Of a stretch of 64,000 nucleotides of DNA, positions 42,703 to 51,408 are shown one piece after another. Source of the DNA: Umezawaea endophytica (GTDB taxonomy: Bacteria; Actinomycetota; Actinomycetes; Mycobacteriales; Pseudonocardiaceae). A model generated the notes under the pieces. The model did not search any database. It saw only the letters and a program-made list of their open reading frames with translations, and had not been told where the DNA came from. The stretch spans positions 62,001 through 126,000 of the forward strand of contig NZ_JANYMP010000006.1 of assembly GCF_025061645.1 (NCBI RefSeq), read 5' to 3'. Position numbers and translations under genes: made by a program. Every line of letters starts with the position of its first letter. Within the stretch, counting starts at the first letter, position 1.

Positions 42703-43407
42703 ATGACGGAACCGCAGACGACGGCGCGCAGGATCGCTGTGCTCCACCACGGCGCGGAGTCCACGGCCCGGACCGTGGACGCGCACGCCGCGGTGCTGGC
42801 CCGCGACGACGTGAGCGCGGCCATCGCCTCCACCGAAGCACTGGAATCGGCCTGCGAAGCCGCGCTGGCGGGCGCGGGCCAGGTCCGCGCGGACGGCGCC
42901 CCGCTGGTCCGCAGGCTGAGCCGCAACCGGGTGACCGCGCCGTGGTGCGACCTCGTGTCGCGCCTCTCGCGGCAGGTCCCGCCGTTCGGCGGGTCGGCGC
43001 GTGAGGTGGTCGAGGAGCGCCTGCGCGCCACCGGGCTGCTGCTGGCGTGGTGCGCGGTCGAGGGGTGGGCCGCCGAGCTGCGCGAACTCCCGGCGCCGCC
43101 GGAGCACGTCGGCGGCGACGGCCCCCGGAGCAACCCGTTCTCCACCCCCGTCCGGCTGCGCCACGGGTGGGCGCTGATCGGCAGGGGCCTCGACGTCGAG
43201 GTCTCGGAGCGGGAGGTGCGGACGTGGCGGGAGCTGGACGGCAGGCCGGTGGGCGAGGTGTCGGCGGCGCTGCGGCGGCACGACCCGAGGGAGCGGCCGG
43301 AGGACACGGCGGCGACCGTGGCGTGGCTGGTCCGGCGCGGTGTGGTCGAGGCGCCCCCGCGGGTGCTGCTGAGCGGCGGGACCGCTTCGCGCGCGTTGCC
43401 CCGCTGA
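42703..43407 (+). CDS. hypothetical protein
   Basis: 234 residues from ATG 42703, with GGGGA 2-3 bases before it. The first 120 residues are Ala-rich and predicted helical (LARDDVSAAIASTEALESAC). The rest has RHGWALIGRGLDVEVSEREV and a C-terminal helix pair. No membrane segment, signal or catalytic motif is seen. It precedes the ThDP-enzyme gene by 24 bp and may be cotranscribed with it. Not recognised. Confidence 0.65.
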   Translation: MTEPQTTARRIAVLHHGAESTARTVDAHAAVLARDDVSAAIASTEALESACEAALAGAGQVRADGAPLVRRLSRNRVTAPWCDLVSRLSRQVPPFGGSAREVVEERLRATGLLLAWCAVEGWAAELRELPAPPEHVGGDGPRSNPFSTPVRLRHGWALIGRGLDVEVSEREVRTWRELDGRPVGEVSAALRRHDPRERPEDTAATVAWLVRRGVVEAPPRVLLSGGTASRALPR

Positions 43408-43431
43408 GCGGGGCTGCCTACCGTCGGGCCC

Positions 43432-45021
43432 ATGGTCACCGGAGCCCGCCGCCTGCTCGAAGTGCTCGCCTCGCACGACGTCGAGGTGGTGTTCGGCCTG
43501 CCGGGGGTGCACAACCTGGCCGTGTGGGAGGCGCTGCGCGGGTCCGGGATCAGGATGATCGGGGTCCGGCACGAGCAGACGGCGGTGTACGCGGCGGACG
43601 GGTACGCGCGGGCCACCGGGCGGGTGGGCGTGGCCGTGGTGACGACCGGGCCGGGCGCGGCGAACACGCTGGGGGCGGTCGGGGAGGCGATGGCGTCCGG
43701 GTCCCCCGTCGTGGTGATCGCCACCGACATCCCCTCCACCCTGCGGGTTCCCGGCGTGCACCGGGGTGTGCTGCACGAGACGCGCGACCAGGCCGGGATG
43801 TTCCGGCCGGTGGTCAAGGACGCGTGGACCGTGCCGTCCGCGGACTCGCTCGCGTCGTACGCGCACCGGGCGGTGGGCGTGGCTTCGTCCGGTGCGCAGG
43901 GCCCGGTGTACCTCGGGATCCCGACGGACTTCCTGGTCGCCCCGGCGGCCCCGGCCGCGTTCGAGTCCGATGAGGACGGTCCGCTGCCTGACCTCGGCGA
44001 GGCGGTGGCGCTGATCGCGGGGGCTTCGCGGCCGGTGATCTGGGCGGGCGGTGGGGCGGCGCGGTCGGGCGCCGACGTCGGGGAACTGGCGGTGCGGATC
44101 GGGGCGCCGGTGCTGACGACGTTCGGGGCGCGCGGGGTGCTGCCGGTCGACCACCCGTACGCGGTGAACGGGCCCGCGCACGTCCCGGAGGTCGGTGAGC
44201 TGTGGGACTCGGCGGATCTGGTCATCGCCATCGGGACCGACTTCGACGGGATGTCGACGCAGAACTGGGCCATGCCGCGGCCTCCTCGGTTGCTGGCGAT
44301 CAACGTGGACGCCGTTGAGGCGTCGAAGAACTACCCGGCGGACGTGGTGCTGGTCGGTGACGCCCGGCGGGTGCTGCGGGCGTTGGTCCCGGCACTGCCG
44401 CCCGCCGTGCCGGTGGTGGATCTGGTCAGCGGGGTCAACGCGGCGGTGCGGCGAATCGTCGCGGACGAGTCGCCGGAGGCGGCGTACCTGCTGGCGGCGC
44501 TGGAAGGCGTGTCCGCGACGCTGGTGGCGGACATGTGCGTCGCGGGCTACTGGGTCGGCGGTTTCCACCGGGTGCCGCGGCCTCGGGGACTGGCCTACCC
44601 GGTGGGGTGGGGGACGCTCGGCTTCGGCTTCCCGGCGGCCGTGGGGGCGTCGGTGGCCGGCCGGGCGGTGGCGATCTGCGGGGACGGCGGTTTCCTGTTT
44701 GCCTGCGGGGATCTCGCGACCGTGGCGCAGGAGCGGTTGCCGGTGACCGTGGTGGTCGTGGACGACGGCGGGTACGGGATGTTGCGGTACGACCAGGAGA
44801 TCGCCGGTCACCCCGCCGCCGGGGTGGACCTGCTGACGCCGGACTTCGTGGCCCTGGCCCGGAGTTTCGGGGTGCCCGCCGTGGCGGTGGACGGGTTCGG
44901 GCCGGTGTTCGGGGCGCGGTTGGCGGAGTTCGCGGCCGCCGACGGGCCGAACCTGCTGGTGGTCCGGGCCCGGCTGAAGCCGCCGCCGACGACCTCGCCC
45001 CGGTGGTACCGGCGGCGCTAA
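43432..45021 (+). CDS. thiamine-diphosphate-dependent enzyme (acetolactate synthase-like)
   Basis: 529 residues in the usual three-domain order. The N-terminal PYR domain has VVFGLPGVHNLAVWEAL and the catalytic Glu in RHEQTAVYAADGYARATGR. The middle domain has RPVIWAGGGAARSGADV. The C-terminal PP domain has the ThDP motif GDGGFLFACGDLATVAQERL, with DDGGYGML in the usual NN position. The substrate could be a 2-oxo acid (acetolactate, benzoylformate or oxalyl-CoA-like). The lack of an adjacent ilvN or ilvC gene argues against biosynthetic IlvB. It may act with the following DinB-like gene or the catabolic operon (inference). Confidence 0.88.
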   Translation: MVTGARRLLEVLASHDVEVVFGLPGVHNLAVWEALRGSGIRMIGVRHEQTAVYAADGYARATGRVGVAVVTTGPGAANTLGAVGEAMASGSPVVVIATDIPSTLRVPGVHRGVLHETRDQAGMFRPVVKDAWTVPSADSLASYAHRAVGVASSGAQGPVYLGIPTDFLVAPAAPAAFESDEDGPLPDLGEAVALIAGASRPVIWAGGGAARSGADVGELAVRIGAPVLTTFGARGVLPVDHPYAVNGPAHVPEVGELWDSADLVIAIGTDFDGMSTQNWAMPRPPRLLAINVDAVEASKNYPADVVLVGDARRVLRALVPALPPAVPVVDLVSGVNAAVRRIVADESPEAAYLLAALEGVSATLVADMCVAGYWVGGFHRVPRPRGLAYPVGWGTLGFGFPAAVGASVAGRAVAICGDGGFLFACGDLATVAQERLPVTVVVVDDGGYGMLRYDQEIAGHPAAGVDLLTPDFVALARSFGVPAVAVDGFGPVFGARLAEFAAADGPNLLVVRARLKPPPTTSPRWYRRR

Positions 45022-45031
45022 GGTGTCGAAC

Positions 45032-45538
45032 ATGAGTTCGAACCTGCCTGAACGCCGCTGGCCGGAGACGTACGCGACGGACGAGTTGCGGTTGCAGTGG
45101 GAGTTCCTGGACTTCCTGCGGTTGACCGCCACGTCGAAGGTCGCCGGGCTGAGCCGGGCGCTGGGGGCCGCCGCTCCGCTGGCCACCTCGCCGGTGGTGA
45201 CCGCGATGGGCGTGCTGAAGCACCTGACGGCCGTGGAGCGGTACTGGATGTCGATCGTGGGCGGTGGAGCCGACCTGCCGTCGCTGTGGGGCGTCGACGC
45301 GGACGCCTCGTGGGTTTTCCGGGATGACGAGACGCCGGAGACGGTGATCTCCGATTACCAGGCGGAGTGGGTGTTGTCGGCACGCGCGTTGGAAGGGCGC
45401 GGACCGGATGAACCGACCGCTTTGCCGGACGACAAGACGGTGCGGTGGGTACTCGTGCACGTGATTCAGGAAACGGCCCGACATGTCGGGCACCTGGATT
45501 TCCTGCGGGAGCTGGCCGACGGGACCAAGGGCGAGTGA
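45032..45538 (+). CDS. DinB/DUF664-family protein
   Basis: 168 residues from ATG 45032 (GTG 45023 is possible). The four-helix-bundle DinB pattern is clear: LRLQWEFLDFLRLTATSKVA, MGVLKHLTAVERYWM and VLVHVIQETARHVGHLDFLRE, which provide the three metal-binding histidines. Members are metal-dependent thiol transferases (mycothiol or bacillithiol S-transferases) or uncharacterised. It starts 10 bp after the ThDP enzyme stop. A hairpin-like repeat follows. Confidence 0.88.
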   Translation: MSSNLPERRWPETYATDELRLQWEFLDFLRLTATSKVAGLSRALGAAAPLATSPVVTAMGVLKHLTAVERYWMSIVGGGADLPSLWGVDADASWVFRDDETPETVISDYQAEWVLSARALEGRGPDEPTALPDDKTVRWVLVHVIQETARHVGHLDFLRELADGTKGE

Positions 45539-45549
45539 ACCGCGTTTAG

Positions 45550-45577
45550 GGAGATCATTTGTTGCGGTGGGATCTCC
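45550..45577. terminator. small inverted repeat after the DinB-like gene
   Basis: A perfect 7-bp stem, GGAGATC (45550-45556) with GATCTCC (45571-45577), 14-base loop, 11 bp after the stop. A weak terminator candidate. Confidence 0.4.
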
Positions 45578-45578
45578 T

Positions 45579-45600
45579 CCCGATTTCCGGTTGTTTCGAT
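45579..45600 (+). repeat. possible remnant of the palindromic element (left end only)
   Basis: CCCGATTT, four differing bases, then TTGTTTCGAT: 18-19 of 22 positions match the left ends of copies 2 and 3. The core and right half are absent. It lies between the DinB-like gene and the aldehyde dehydrogenase operon, in the same kind of 3'-gene position. Confidence 0.45.
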
Positions 45601-45678
45601 TCGGCTCGTGCTCGCCCCCGTGATGTTCCACCTCGCGGGGGCTTGGCAACCCCTCGGTGCGCACAGCAGGCTGATGCC

Positions 45679-47187
45679 ATGTCGCCTGGGTACGTCTACA
45701 CGTCGACCAGTCCGCTCGACGTGGACGACGTGGTCACGTCGGTCGAGCTGCTGCCGGGGTCCGCGCTGGTGGAGGCCGCGCGACGGGCCAGGGCCGCGCA
45801 GAGGTCGTGGGCCGCGGTGCCCGCACCGGTGCGCGGTGAGGTCATCGGCAACATCGGACGGCTGGTGTCCGCGAACGCCGAGGCTCTTGCCAGGCTGGTG
45901 ACCCGTGAGATCGGGAAACCCCTGGCCGAGGCCCGTGGCGAGGTTCAGGAGATCGTCGACACCTGCTCGTTCTTCCTCGGCGAAGGGCGGCGGCTCTACG
46001 GCCAGACCGTGCCGTCGGAGATGGCGGACAAGCAGTTGTTCACGTTCCGGAACCCGGTCGGCGTGGCCGCGATCATCACGGCGGGCAACTTCCCGGTGGC
46101 GGTGCCGTCCTGGTACGTCGTGCCCGCGCTGCTGTGCGGGAACACGGTGGTGTGGAAGCCCGCCGAGTACTCCGCCGCGTCCGCTCAGGCGTTCTACGAC
46201 GTCTTCAGCAGCGCCGGGCTGCCCGAAGGCGTCCTCAACATCGTGTTCTCCGACGGGGAGCAGACGTTCGAGGGGCTGGAGGGCGCGCTGGCGGAGGGGT
46301 TGGTGGACAAGGTCGGGTTCACCGGGTCCACCGAGGTCGGCGCGCGGATCGGCGAGCTGTGCGGGCGGCACCTCCAGACGCCGTGCCTCGAACTCGGCGG
46401 CAAGAACCCCATGGTCGTGACCGAGGACGCCGACCTGGACCTGGCGGTGCGGGGCGCGCTGTTCGCCGGGTTCGGGTCCGCCGGGCAGCGGTGCACGTCG
46501 TTGGGCACGGCGATCGTGCACGAGTCGGTGCACGCCGAGTTCCTCCGGCGGCTGGTCGTGGCGACGGAGGACGCCGTGGTGGGCGACCCGGCCGAGGACG
46601 TCCTCTTCGGCCCGCTGCTGGACGCGAAGTTCGCGGCGGGCTTCGAGCGCTCGCTCGCCGCGATCCGGCCCCACCACGCGGTGCGCGGGTCCAGCGGAAC
46701 CGGGCGGATCACCAGGGACAACCCGCGCAAGGGGTTCGTCGGCGCCTTCGAGAGGGGGCTCTACTTCCACCCGACGATCGTCGACGGGGTGCGGCCGGAC
46801 GACGAGCTGTTCCTCCAGGAGGCATTCGGGCCGATCATCGGCGTCACGACCTACCGCGACCTGGACGAGGCGGTCGAGCTGGGGAACCTGCCCGGCTACG
46901 GGCTGTCCTGCGCGATCTACACGACCGACCCGGCCAAGGCGTTCCGCTTCCGGGCCGGGATCGGCGCGGGCATGGTGAGCGTGAACAACTCGACGTCCGG
47001 CGCGGAGGCGCACCTGCCGTTCGGCGGGAACGGCAGGTCCGGCAACGGGTCCCGGCAGTCCGGCGTGTGGGTGCTCGACCAGTTCACCCGCTGGCAGTCG
47101 ATGAACTGGGACTACTCGGGGTCGTTGCAGAAGGCGCAGATGGACACCGTCGAGATCGAGGCGGACCTTGACTTCCGCCTCCGCTGA
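45679..47187 (+). CDS. NAD(P)-dependent aldehyde dehydrogenase
   Basis: 502 residues from ATG 45679. The ALDH active site is complete: Asn in AGNFPVAVPSW, NAD-binding GFTGSTEVGARIGELCG, catalytic Glu in LELGGKNP and catalytic Cys in GSAGQRCTSLG. EVQEIVDTCSFFLGEGRRLYGQTVPSE recalls the ALDH7/semialdehyde group by eye. It oxidises an aldehyde to an acid. It is the first of four tightly packed genes (ALDH, FAD oxidase, amino-acid dehydrogenase, CoA transferase), suggesting catabolism of an amine or amino acid. The exact substrate is unassigned. Confidence 0.92.
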   Translation: MSPGYVYTSTSPLDVDDVVTSVELLPGSALVEAARRARAAQRSWAAVPAPVRGEVIGNIGRLVSANAEALARLVTREIGKPLAEARGEVQEIVDTCSFFLGEGRRLYGQTVPSEMADKQLFTFRNPVGVAAIITAGNFPVAVPSWYVVPALLCGNTVVWKPAEYSAASAQAFYDVFSSAGLPEGVLNIVFSDGEQTFEGLEGALAEGLVDKVGFTGSTEVGARIGELCGRHLQTPCLELGGKNPMVVTEDADLDLAVRGALFAGFGSAGQRCTSLGTAIVHESVHAEFLRRLVVATEDAVVGDPAEDVLFGPLLDAKFAAGFERSLAAIRPHHAVRGSSGTGRITRDNPRKGFVGAFERGLYFHPTIVDGVRPDDELFLQEAFGPIIGVTTYRDLDEAVELGNLPGYGLSCAIYTTDPAKAFRFRAGIGAGMVSVNNSTSGAEAHLPFGGNGRSGNGSRQSGVWVLDQFTRWQSMNWDYSGSLQKAQMDTVEIEADLDFRLR

Positions 47188-48310
47188 CGTCGTCGTGATC
47201 GGCGGCGGGGTGATGGGCGTCAGCACCGCCTTCCACCTCGCCGAGGCGGGCGTGCGGAACGTCGTGCTGGTGGAGCGCGACGAACTCGGCGCGGGGTCGA
47301 CGAGCAAGGCCGCGGGCGGCGTGCGGGCGCAGTTCTCCGACGAGGTCAACATCCGGCTCGGGGCGCGCAGCCTGGAGGCGTTCGCGCGGTTCGGGGACCG
47401 GCCCGGCCAGGAGATCGACCTGCACCGGACCGGGTACCTGTTCCTGCTGTCGGACCAGGAGACGGTGGCGGCGTTCGAGCGGAACGTCGAGGTGCAGAAC
47501 GCGCTCGGCGTGCCGAGCCGGATGCTGGACGTGGCCGAGGCGAAGGCGCTGTCGCCGCTGATCTCCACCGACGGGCTGCTGGCCGCCACCTACTCCCCCG
47601 ACGACGGGCACTGCACGCCGGAGTCGGTGGTGCTCGGGTACGCGACGGCGGCCCGGCGGCTGGGGGCCGTGCTGCGCACGCGCACCGAGGTCGTGGACAT
47701 CCTGTCCGACGCCGACGGGATCAGCGCCGTGGTCACGAACCGGGGCGTCATCCGGACGTCGACCGTGGTGTGCGCGGCGGGGGCGTGGTCGCAGCGGATC
47801 GGCGGGTTCGTCGGCGTCGACCTGCCGGTCACGCCGCTGCGGCGGCAGGTCGTGTGCACCGGGCCGATCCCGGACCTGGCCCCGGTCGTGCCGTTCACCA
47901 TCGACTTCGCATCGTCGTTCTACTTCCACCGCGAGGGTCGTGGGCTGCTCATGGGGATGTCGGACCCCCAGCAGGAGCCGGGTTTCCACCTCGACCGGTC
48001 CGACGAGTGGCTGCCGCGGCTGGCCGAGGCGATCGGCGTCCGCGCGCCGAGCCTGCTCGACGTCGGGATCGTGAGCGGCTGGGCCGGGCTGTACGAGGTC
48101 ACGCCGGACCACAACGCGCTGATCGGGGAGGCCCCCGGCCGGTTCCTCTACGCCACCGGCTTCTCCGGCCACGGGTTCCTCCAGGGTCCCGCCGTGGGTG
48201 AGGTCGTGCGCGACCTGTACCTCGGGCGCGAGCCGGACATAGACGTGTCTACCTTGGACGCGAACAGGTTCGCCTCGAACACCCACCGGCCCGAACTCAA
48301 CACCGTCTGA
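47168..48310 (+). CDS. FAD-dependent amine/amino-acid oxidoreductase (DAO family)
   Basis: 380 residues with a TTG start inside the end of the aldehyde dehydrogenase gene (20-bp overlap); GAGG lies 6 bases upstream. FAD motif VVIGGGVMGVSTAFHLAEAG is at the N-terminus, then AGSTSKAAGGVRAQFSDE. The C-terminal DAO signature is LYEVTPDHNALIGEAPGRFL followed by ATGFSGHGFLQGPAVGE. It resembles sarcosine/glycine oxidase beta-type enzymes. It would release an aldehyde or imine suited to the preceding dehydrogenase (inference). Confidence 0.9.
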   Translation: MTSASADVVVIGGGVMGVSTAFHLAEAGVRNVVLVERDELGAGSTSKAAGGVRAQFSDEVNIRLGARSLEAFARFGDRPGQEIDLHRTGYLFLLSDQETVAAFERNVEVQNALGVPSRMLDVAEAKALSPLISTDGLLAATYSPDDGHCTPESVVLGYATAARRLGAVLRTRTEVVDILSDADGISAVVTNRGVIRTSTVVCAAGAWSQRIGGFVGVDLPVTPLRRQVVCTGPIPDLAPVVPFTIDFASSFYFHREGRGLLMGMSDPQQEPGFHLDRSDEWLPRLAEAIGVRAPSLLDVGIVSGWAGLYEVTPDHNALIGEAPGRFLYATGFSGHGFLQGPAVGEVVRDLYLGREPDIDVSTLDANRFASNTHRPELNTV

Positions 48311-48318
48311 GGGACCCG

Positions 48319-49443
48319 ATGACCGACGTGCTGCAACTCATGGACGAGTGGGGACCGGAGAAGGTCGTCGCGGTCTCCGACCGCCGCTCCGGGATGAAGG
48401 GCGTGCTGGTCATCGACAACACCGCCCGCGGCATGGGCAAGGGCGGCACCCGGATGGGCCCGGACGTGACGACCGGCGAGGTCGCCCGGCTGGCGCGGGT
48501 GATGACGTGGAAGTGGGCCGCGGTCGACCTGTTCTTCGGCGGCGCCAAGGCGGGGATCAAGTTCGACCCCGCGTCGCCGGGCAAGGAGGGCGCGCTGCGG
48601 GCGTTCGCGCGCGCCCTGTCCAACGAGGTGCCCGGCGAGTACGTGCTGGGCCTGGACGTCGGGCTGAACGAGCGGGACGCGGCGATCGTGCAGGACGAGC
48701 TGGGCGACCGCGGCGCGATGATGGGCGCGCCCGCCGCGCTGGGCGGACTGCCTTACGACGAGCTGGGCGTGACCGGGTTCGGCGTGGCCGAGGTGGCCGA
48801 CGAGCTGTCGGAGTCGTTGCGCGGCAAGCGGGTCGCGATCCAGGGGTTCGGCGCGGTCGGCGCGGCGGCGGCGAAGCGGTTCGCCGAGCTGGGGGCACTC
48901 GTGGTGGCGGTGTCGTCGGTGCACGGCGCCCTGCACGACCCGGACGGGCTCGACGTGCCGCGGCTGCTGGCGCTGCGGGAGGAGCTGGGCGACGCGGCCG
49001 TCGGCGAGTACGGGCGCGTGCTGCCGCTGGGCAAGGAGCTGCTGGCGCCGTGCGACGTGCTGGTGCCCGCCGCGACGCAGGACGTGATCGACAAGGACTG
49101 GGCAGGGCGGATCACCGCCGGGATGGTGGTGGAGGGCGCGAACCTGCCGACCACGGCCGCCGCGCAGGAGGTGCTGGCGGCTCGGGGGATCACGGTCGTG
49201 CCGGACTTCATCGCCAACGCGGGCGGGATCATCGCCGCCGCGTTCGGGATGGACGCGCGCTACTCGCCGTTCCCCGTCGCGCCGTCGACCGTGATGACCG
49301 CCGTCTCGTCGAAGCTGCGGGCGAACGCCGCGCTCGTGGTGCGCGAGTCGGCCCGGCTCGGCGTGACCACGCACCACGCCGCCCGCGCGCTGGCGCAGGA
49401 CCGGGTGCTGGCCGCGATGCGGCTCAAGGGGCAGGTGACGTGA
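48319..49443 (+). CDS. Glu/Leu/Phe/Val dehydrogenase family protein
   Basis: 374 residues, 8 bp after the FAD oxidase stop. N-terminal motif GGTRMGPDVTTGEVARLARVM and the catalytic Lys in FFGGAKAGIKF are characteristic. The Rossmann domain has VAIQGFGAVGAAAAKRFAEL, and VVPDFIANAGGII completes the active site. At 374 residues it is shorter than most glutamate dehydrogenases and closer in length to valine or leucine dehydrogenases, so substrate cannot be decided. It provides reversible NAD(P)-linked deamination. Confidence 0.92.
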   Translation: MTDVLQLMDEWGPEKVVAVSDRRSGMKGVLVIDNTARGMGKGGTRMGPDVTTGEVARLARVMTWKWAAVDLFFGGAKAGIKFDPASPGKEGALRAFARALSNEVPGEYVLGLDVGLNERDAAIVQDELGDRGAMMGAPAALGGLPYDELGVTGFGVAEVADELSESLRGKRVAIQGFGAVGAAAAKRFAELGALVVAVSSVHGALHDPDGLDVPRLLALREELGDAAVGEYGRVLPLGKELLAPCDVLVPAATQDVIDKDWAGRITAGMVVEGANLPTTAAAQEVLAARGITVVPDFIANAGGIIAAAFGMDARYSPFPVAPSTVMTAVSSKLRANAALVVRESARLGVTTHHAARALAQDRVLAAMRLKGQVT

Positions 49444-50525
49444 GCGCGCTCGGCGGGCTGGTCGTCGCCGACTTCGGCCGGGTGCTGGCCGCTCCGTACG
49501 CCACGATGCTGCTCGCCGACCTGGGCGCCGAGGTGGTCAAGGTCGAGCACCCGCGCGGCGACGAGACGCGCGCCTGGGGTCCGCCGCACGCGGGCGGGGT
49601 GGCCACGTACTTCCTGTCGGTGAACCGGAACAAGACGTCCACCGTGCTGGACCTGTCCACTGTGGAGGGCAAGTCGGCTGCGCGGGAGCTGGTGCTCGGC
49701 GCGGACGTCGTGGTGGAGAACTTCCGGCCGGGCACGATGGCCCGGTTCGGACTGTCCTACGAGGACCTGCGGACCGTCCACCCCGGACTGGTCTACTGCT
49801 CGGTCACCGGCTTCGGCGCGGGCCGGGGCCGCGACCTGCCGGGTTACGACCTGCTCGCGCAGGCCGTCGGCGGGCTGATGAGCGTGACCGGCGCGCGGCC
49901 GGGCGAGCCGGTGAAGACGGGTGTGGCGCTGGTGGACGTGCTGACCGGGGTGCACGCGGCGGTGGGGGTCCTGGCCGCGCTGCGGCACCGCGACGCCACC
50001 GGCGAGGGCCAGCTCGTCGAGGTGGACCTGCTGTCGGTGCTGCTGTCGTCGATGGTCAACCAGAGCGCCGGGTACACGGCGGCGGGCGTCGTGCCGGGGA
50101 TCATGGGCAACCGGCACCCGTCGATCGCGCCGTACGAGCTGGTGGAGACCGCGGACCGGCCGATGGTGCTGGCGGTGGGCAACGACCGGCAGTTCGCCCG
50201 GCTCTGCGCGGCGCTCGACGTGCCCGCGCTGGCGGCGGACCCCCGGTTCGCGGCGAACACCGACCGGGTCGCGCACGTGGACGAGCTGATGGCGCTGCTG
50301 GGGCCGCGGCTCCGCACCGGCACCGCGCGGCACTGGTTCGACACCCTCACGCCGCTGGGCGTCCCGTGCGGCCCGGTGAACGACCTGGCCGGGGCGTTTG
50401 ACCTCGCCGCGGGGCTCGGTCTGGAGCCCGTGGTGTCGGTGGACGGGCTCGACCTGGTGGCGAACCCGATCAGGCTGTCCCGCACGCCCGCGACCTACCG
50501 GTCACCGCCACCCCCGCTGGGCTAA
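49440..50525 (+). CDS. CoA transferase family III (CaiB/BaiF)
   Basis: 361 residues from GTG 49440, overlapping the dehydrogenase stop by 4 bp. Family features: GLVVADFGRVLAAPYATMLLADLGAEVVKVE, then DVVVENFRPGTMARFGLSYE, and the catalytic-Asp region GYDLLAQAVGGLMSVTG. It moves CoA between acids through a glutamyl/aspartyl anhydride. As last gene of the four-gene operon it could activate the acid produced by the aldehyde dehydrogenase, preparing it for beta-oxidation. Confidence 0.93.
   Translation: MSALGGLVVADFGRVLAAPYATMLLADLGAEVVKVEHPRGDETRAWGPPHAGGVATYFLSVNRNKTSTVLDLSTVEGKSAARELVLGADVVVENFRPGTMARFGLSYEDLRTVHPGLVYCSVTGFGAGRGRDLPGYDLLAQAVGGLMSVTGARPGEPVKTGVALVDVLTGVHAAVGVLAALRHRDATGEGQLVEVDLLSVLLSSMVNQSAGYTAAGVVPGIMGNRHPSIAPYELVETADRPMVLAVGNDRQFARLCAALDVPALAADPRFAANTDRVAHVDELMALLGPRLRTGTARHWFDTLTPLGVPCGPVNDLAGAFDLAAGLGLEPVVSVDGLDLVANPIRLSRTPATYRSPPPPLG
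49656..49666. repeat. TCCACTGTGGA palindrome, copy 3
   Basis: Inside the CoA transferase gene, encoding Ser-Thr-Val-Glu in the reading frame. Confidence 0.6.
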
Positions 50526-50580
50526 CTCGATCGGGGGAAGGAAGTCGTGGGGAGCGGGCCGGTCCTGGTTTGATCCAGCC

Positions 50581-51408
50581 ATGATCAAGCGCTCGCTCGC
50601 CGCCGTGATCGGCACCGCACTGGTCCTGATCGCGCCCGTCGCGCCCGCGGGCGCGGTGACGGGCGTGGACTTCACCGGGATCGTGGCGCTGAGCGGCTGC
50701 TCGGGAGCGGTGGTGCGGACGCCGACGGCGAAGCCGACCGACACGGCGCTGGTCATGTCCAACGGGCACTGCGTGAAGCTGATGGCGGCGGGCGAGGTGG
50801 TCGTGGGGCAGCCGAGCGAGAAGACGTTCACGCTGCTCGACTCCACCGGCGGGTCGACGCTGGGGACGCTGCGGGCGAAGTCCGTCGCGTACGCCACGAT
50901 GACGACCACCGACGTGGCGTTCTTCCGGCTCGACCAGACCTACGCGGACGTGGAGGCGCTGGGTTCCAGGGCGTTGGAGCTCTCGCCCCGGCGGCCTGCC
51001 ACGGGCGCGGACATCCGCGTCGTGTCCGGGTACTGGAAGCGGCTGTACTCCTGCGGGCTGGACGGGTTCGCGCACGAGCTGCGCGAGGGCGCGTGGACGT
51101 GGCGCGACTCGATCCGGTACACCGCGCCGTGCGACACGATCGGCGGCACGTCCGGCTCGCCGATCGTCGACGCCGGGACCGGCAAGGTCGTCGGCGTCAA
51201 CAACACGGTGAACGAGAACGGCAAGCGCTGCACCCAGAACAACCCGTGCGAGGTCGACGAGGCGGGCGCGGTCACCGTGCGGCGCGGCATCGGCTACGGG
51301 CAGCAGACGCACCTCGCCGTGGCGTGCATCGGCGCGGACAGCGCGTTCACGCTGTCCGCGCCGGGCTGCGCGCTGCCCAAGCCGTCGGGCCTGGCCCTGC
51401 TGGGCTAG
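50581..51408 (+). CDS. secreted trypsin-like serine protease
   Basis: 275 residues with a clear signal peptide (MIKRSLAAVIGTALVLIAPV, cleavage near PAGA). The catalytic triad is visible: His in SNGHCVK, Asp in TTDVAFFRLD and Ser in GGTSGSPIVD. Cysteines in LSGCSG, YSCGLDG, TAPCDT, KRCTQNNPC and VACIG suggest disulphides. It is an extracellular endopeptidase of family S1. Its stop shares a CTAG with that of the convergent PI-PLC-like gene. Confidence 0.92.
   Translation: MIKRSLAAVIGTALVLIAPVAPAGAVTGVDFTGIVALSGCSGAVVRTPTAKPTDTALVMSNGHCVKLMAAGEVVVGQPSEKTFTLLDSTGGSTLGTLRAKSVAYATMTTTDVAFFRLDQTYADVEALGSRALELSPRRPATGADIRVVSGYWKRLYSCGLDGFAHELREGAWTWRDSIRYTAPCDTIGGTSGSPIVDAGTGKVVGVNNTVNENGKRCTQNNPCEVDEAGAVTVRRGIGYGQQTHLAVACIGADSAFTLSAPGCALPKPSGLALLG

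Noticed and set aside
43432-45021. Assignment of the ThDP enzyme as biosynthetic acetolactate synthase (ilvB)
   Set aside because: No regulatory subunit or ilvC gene is adjacent, and the NN motif position reads DDGG, so only the family is named.
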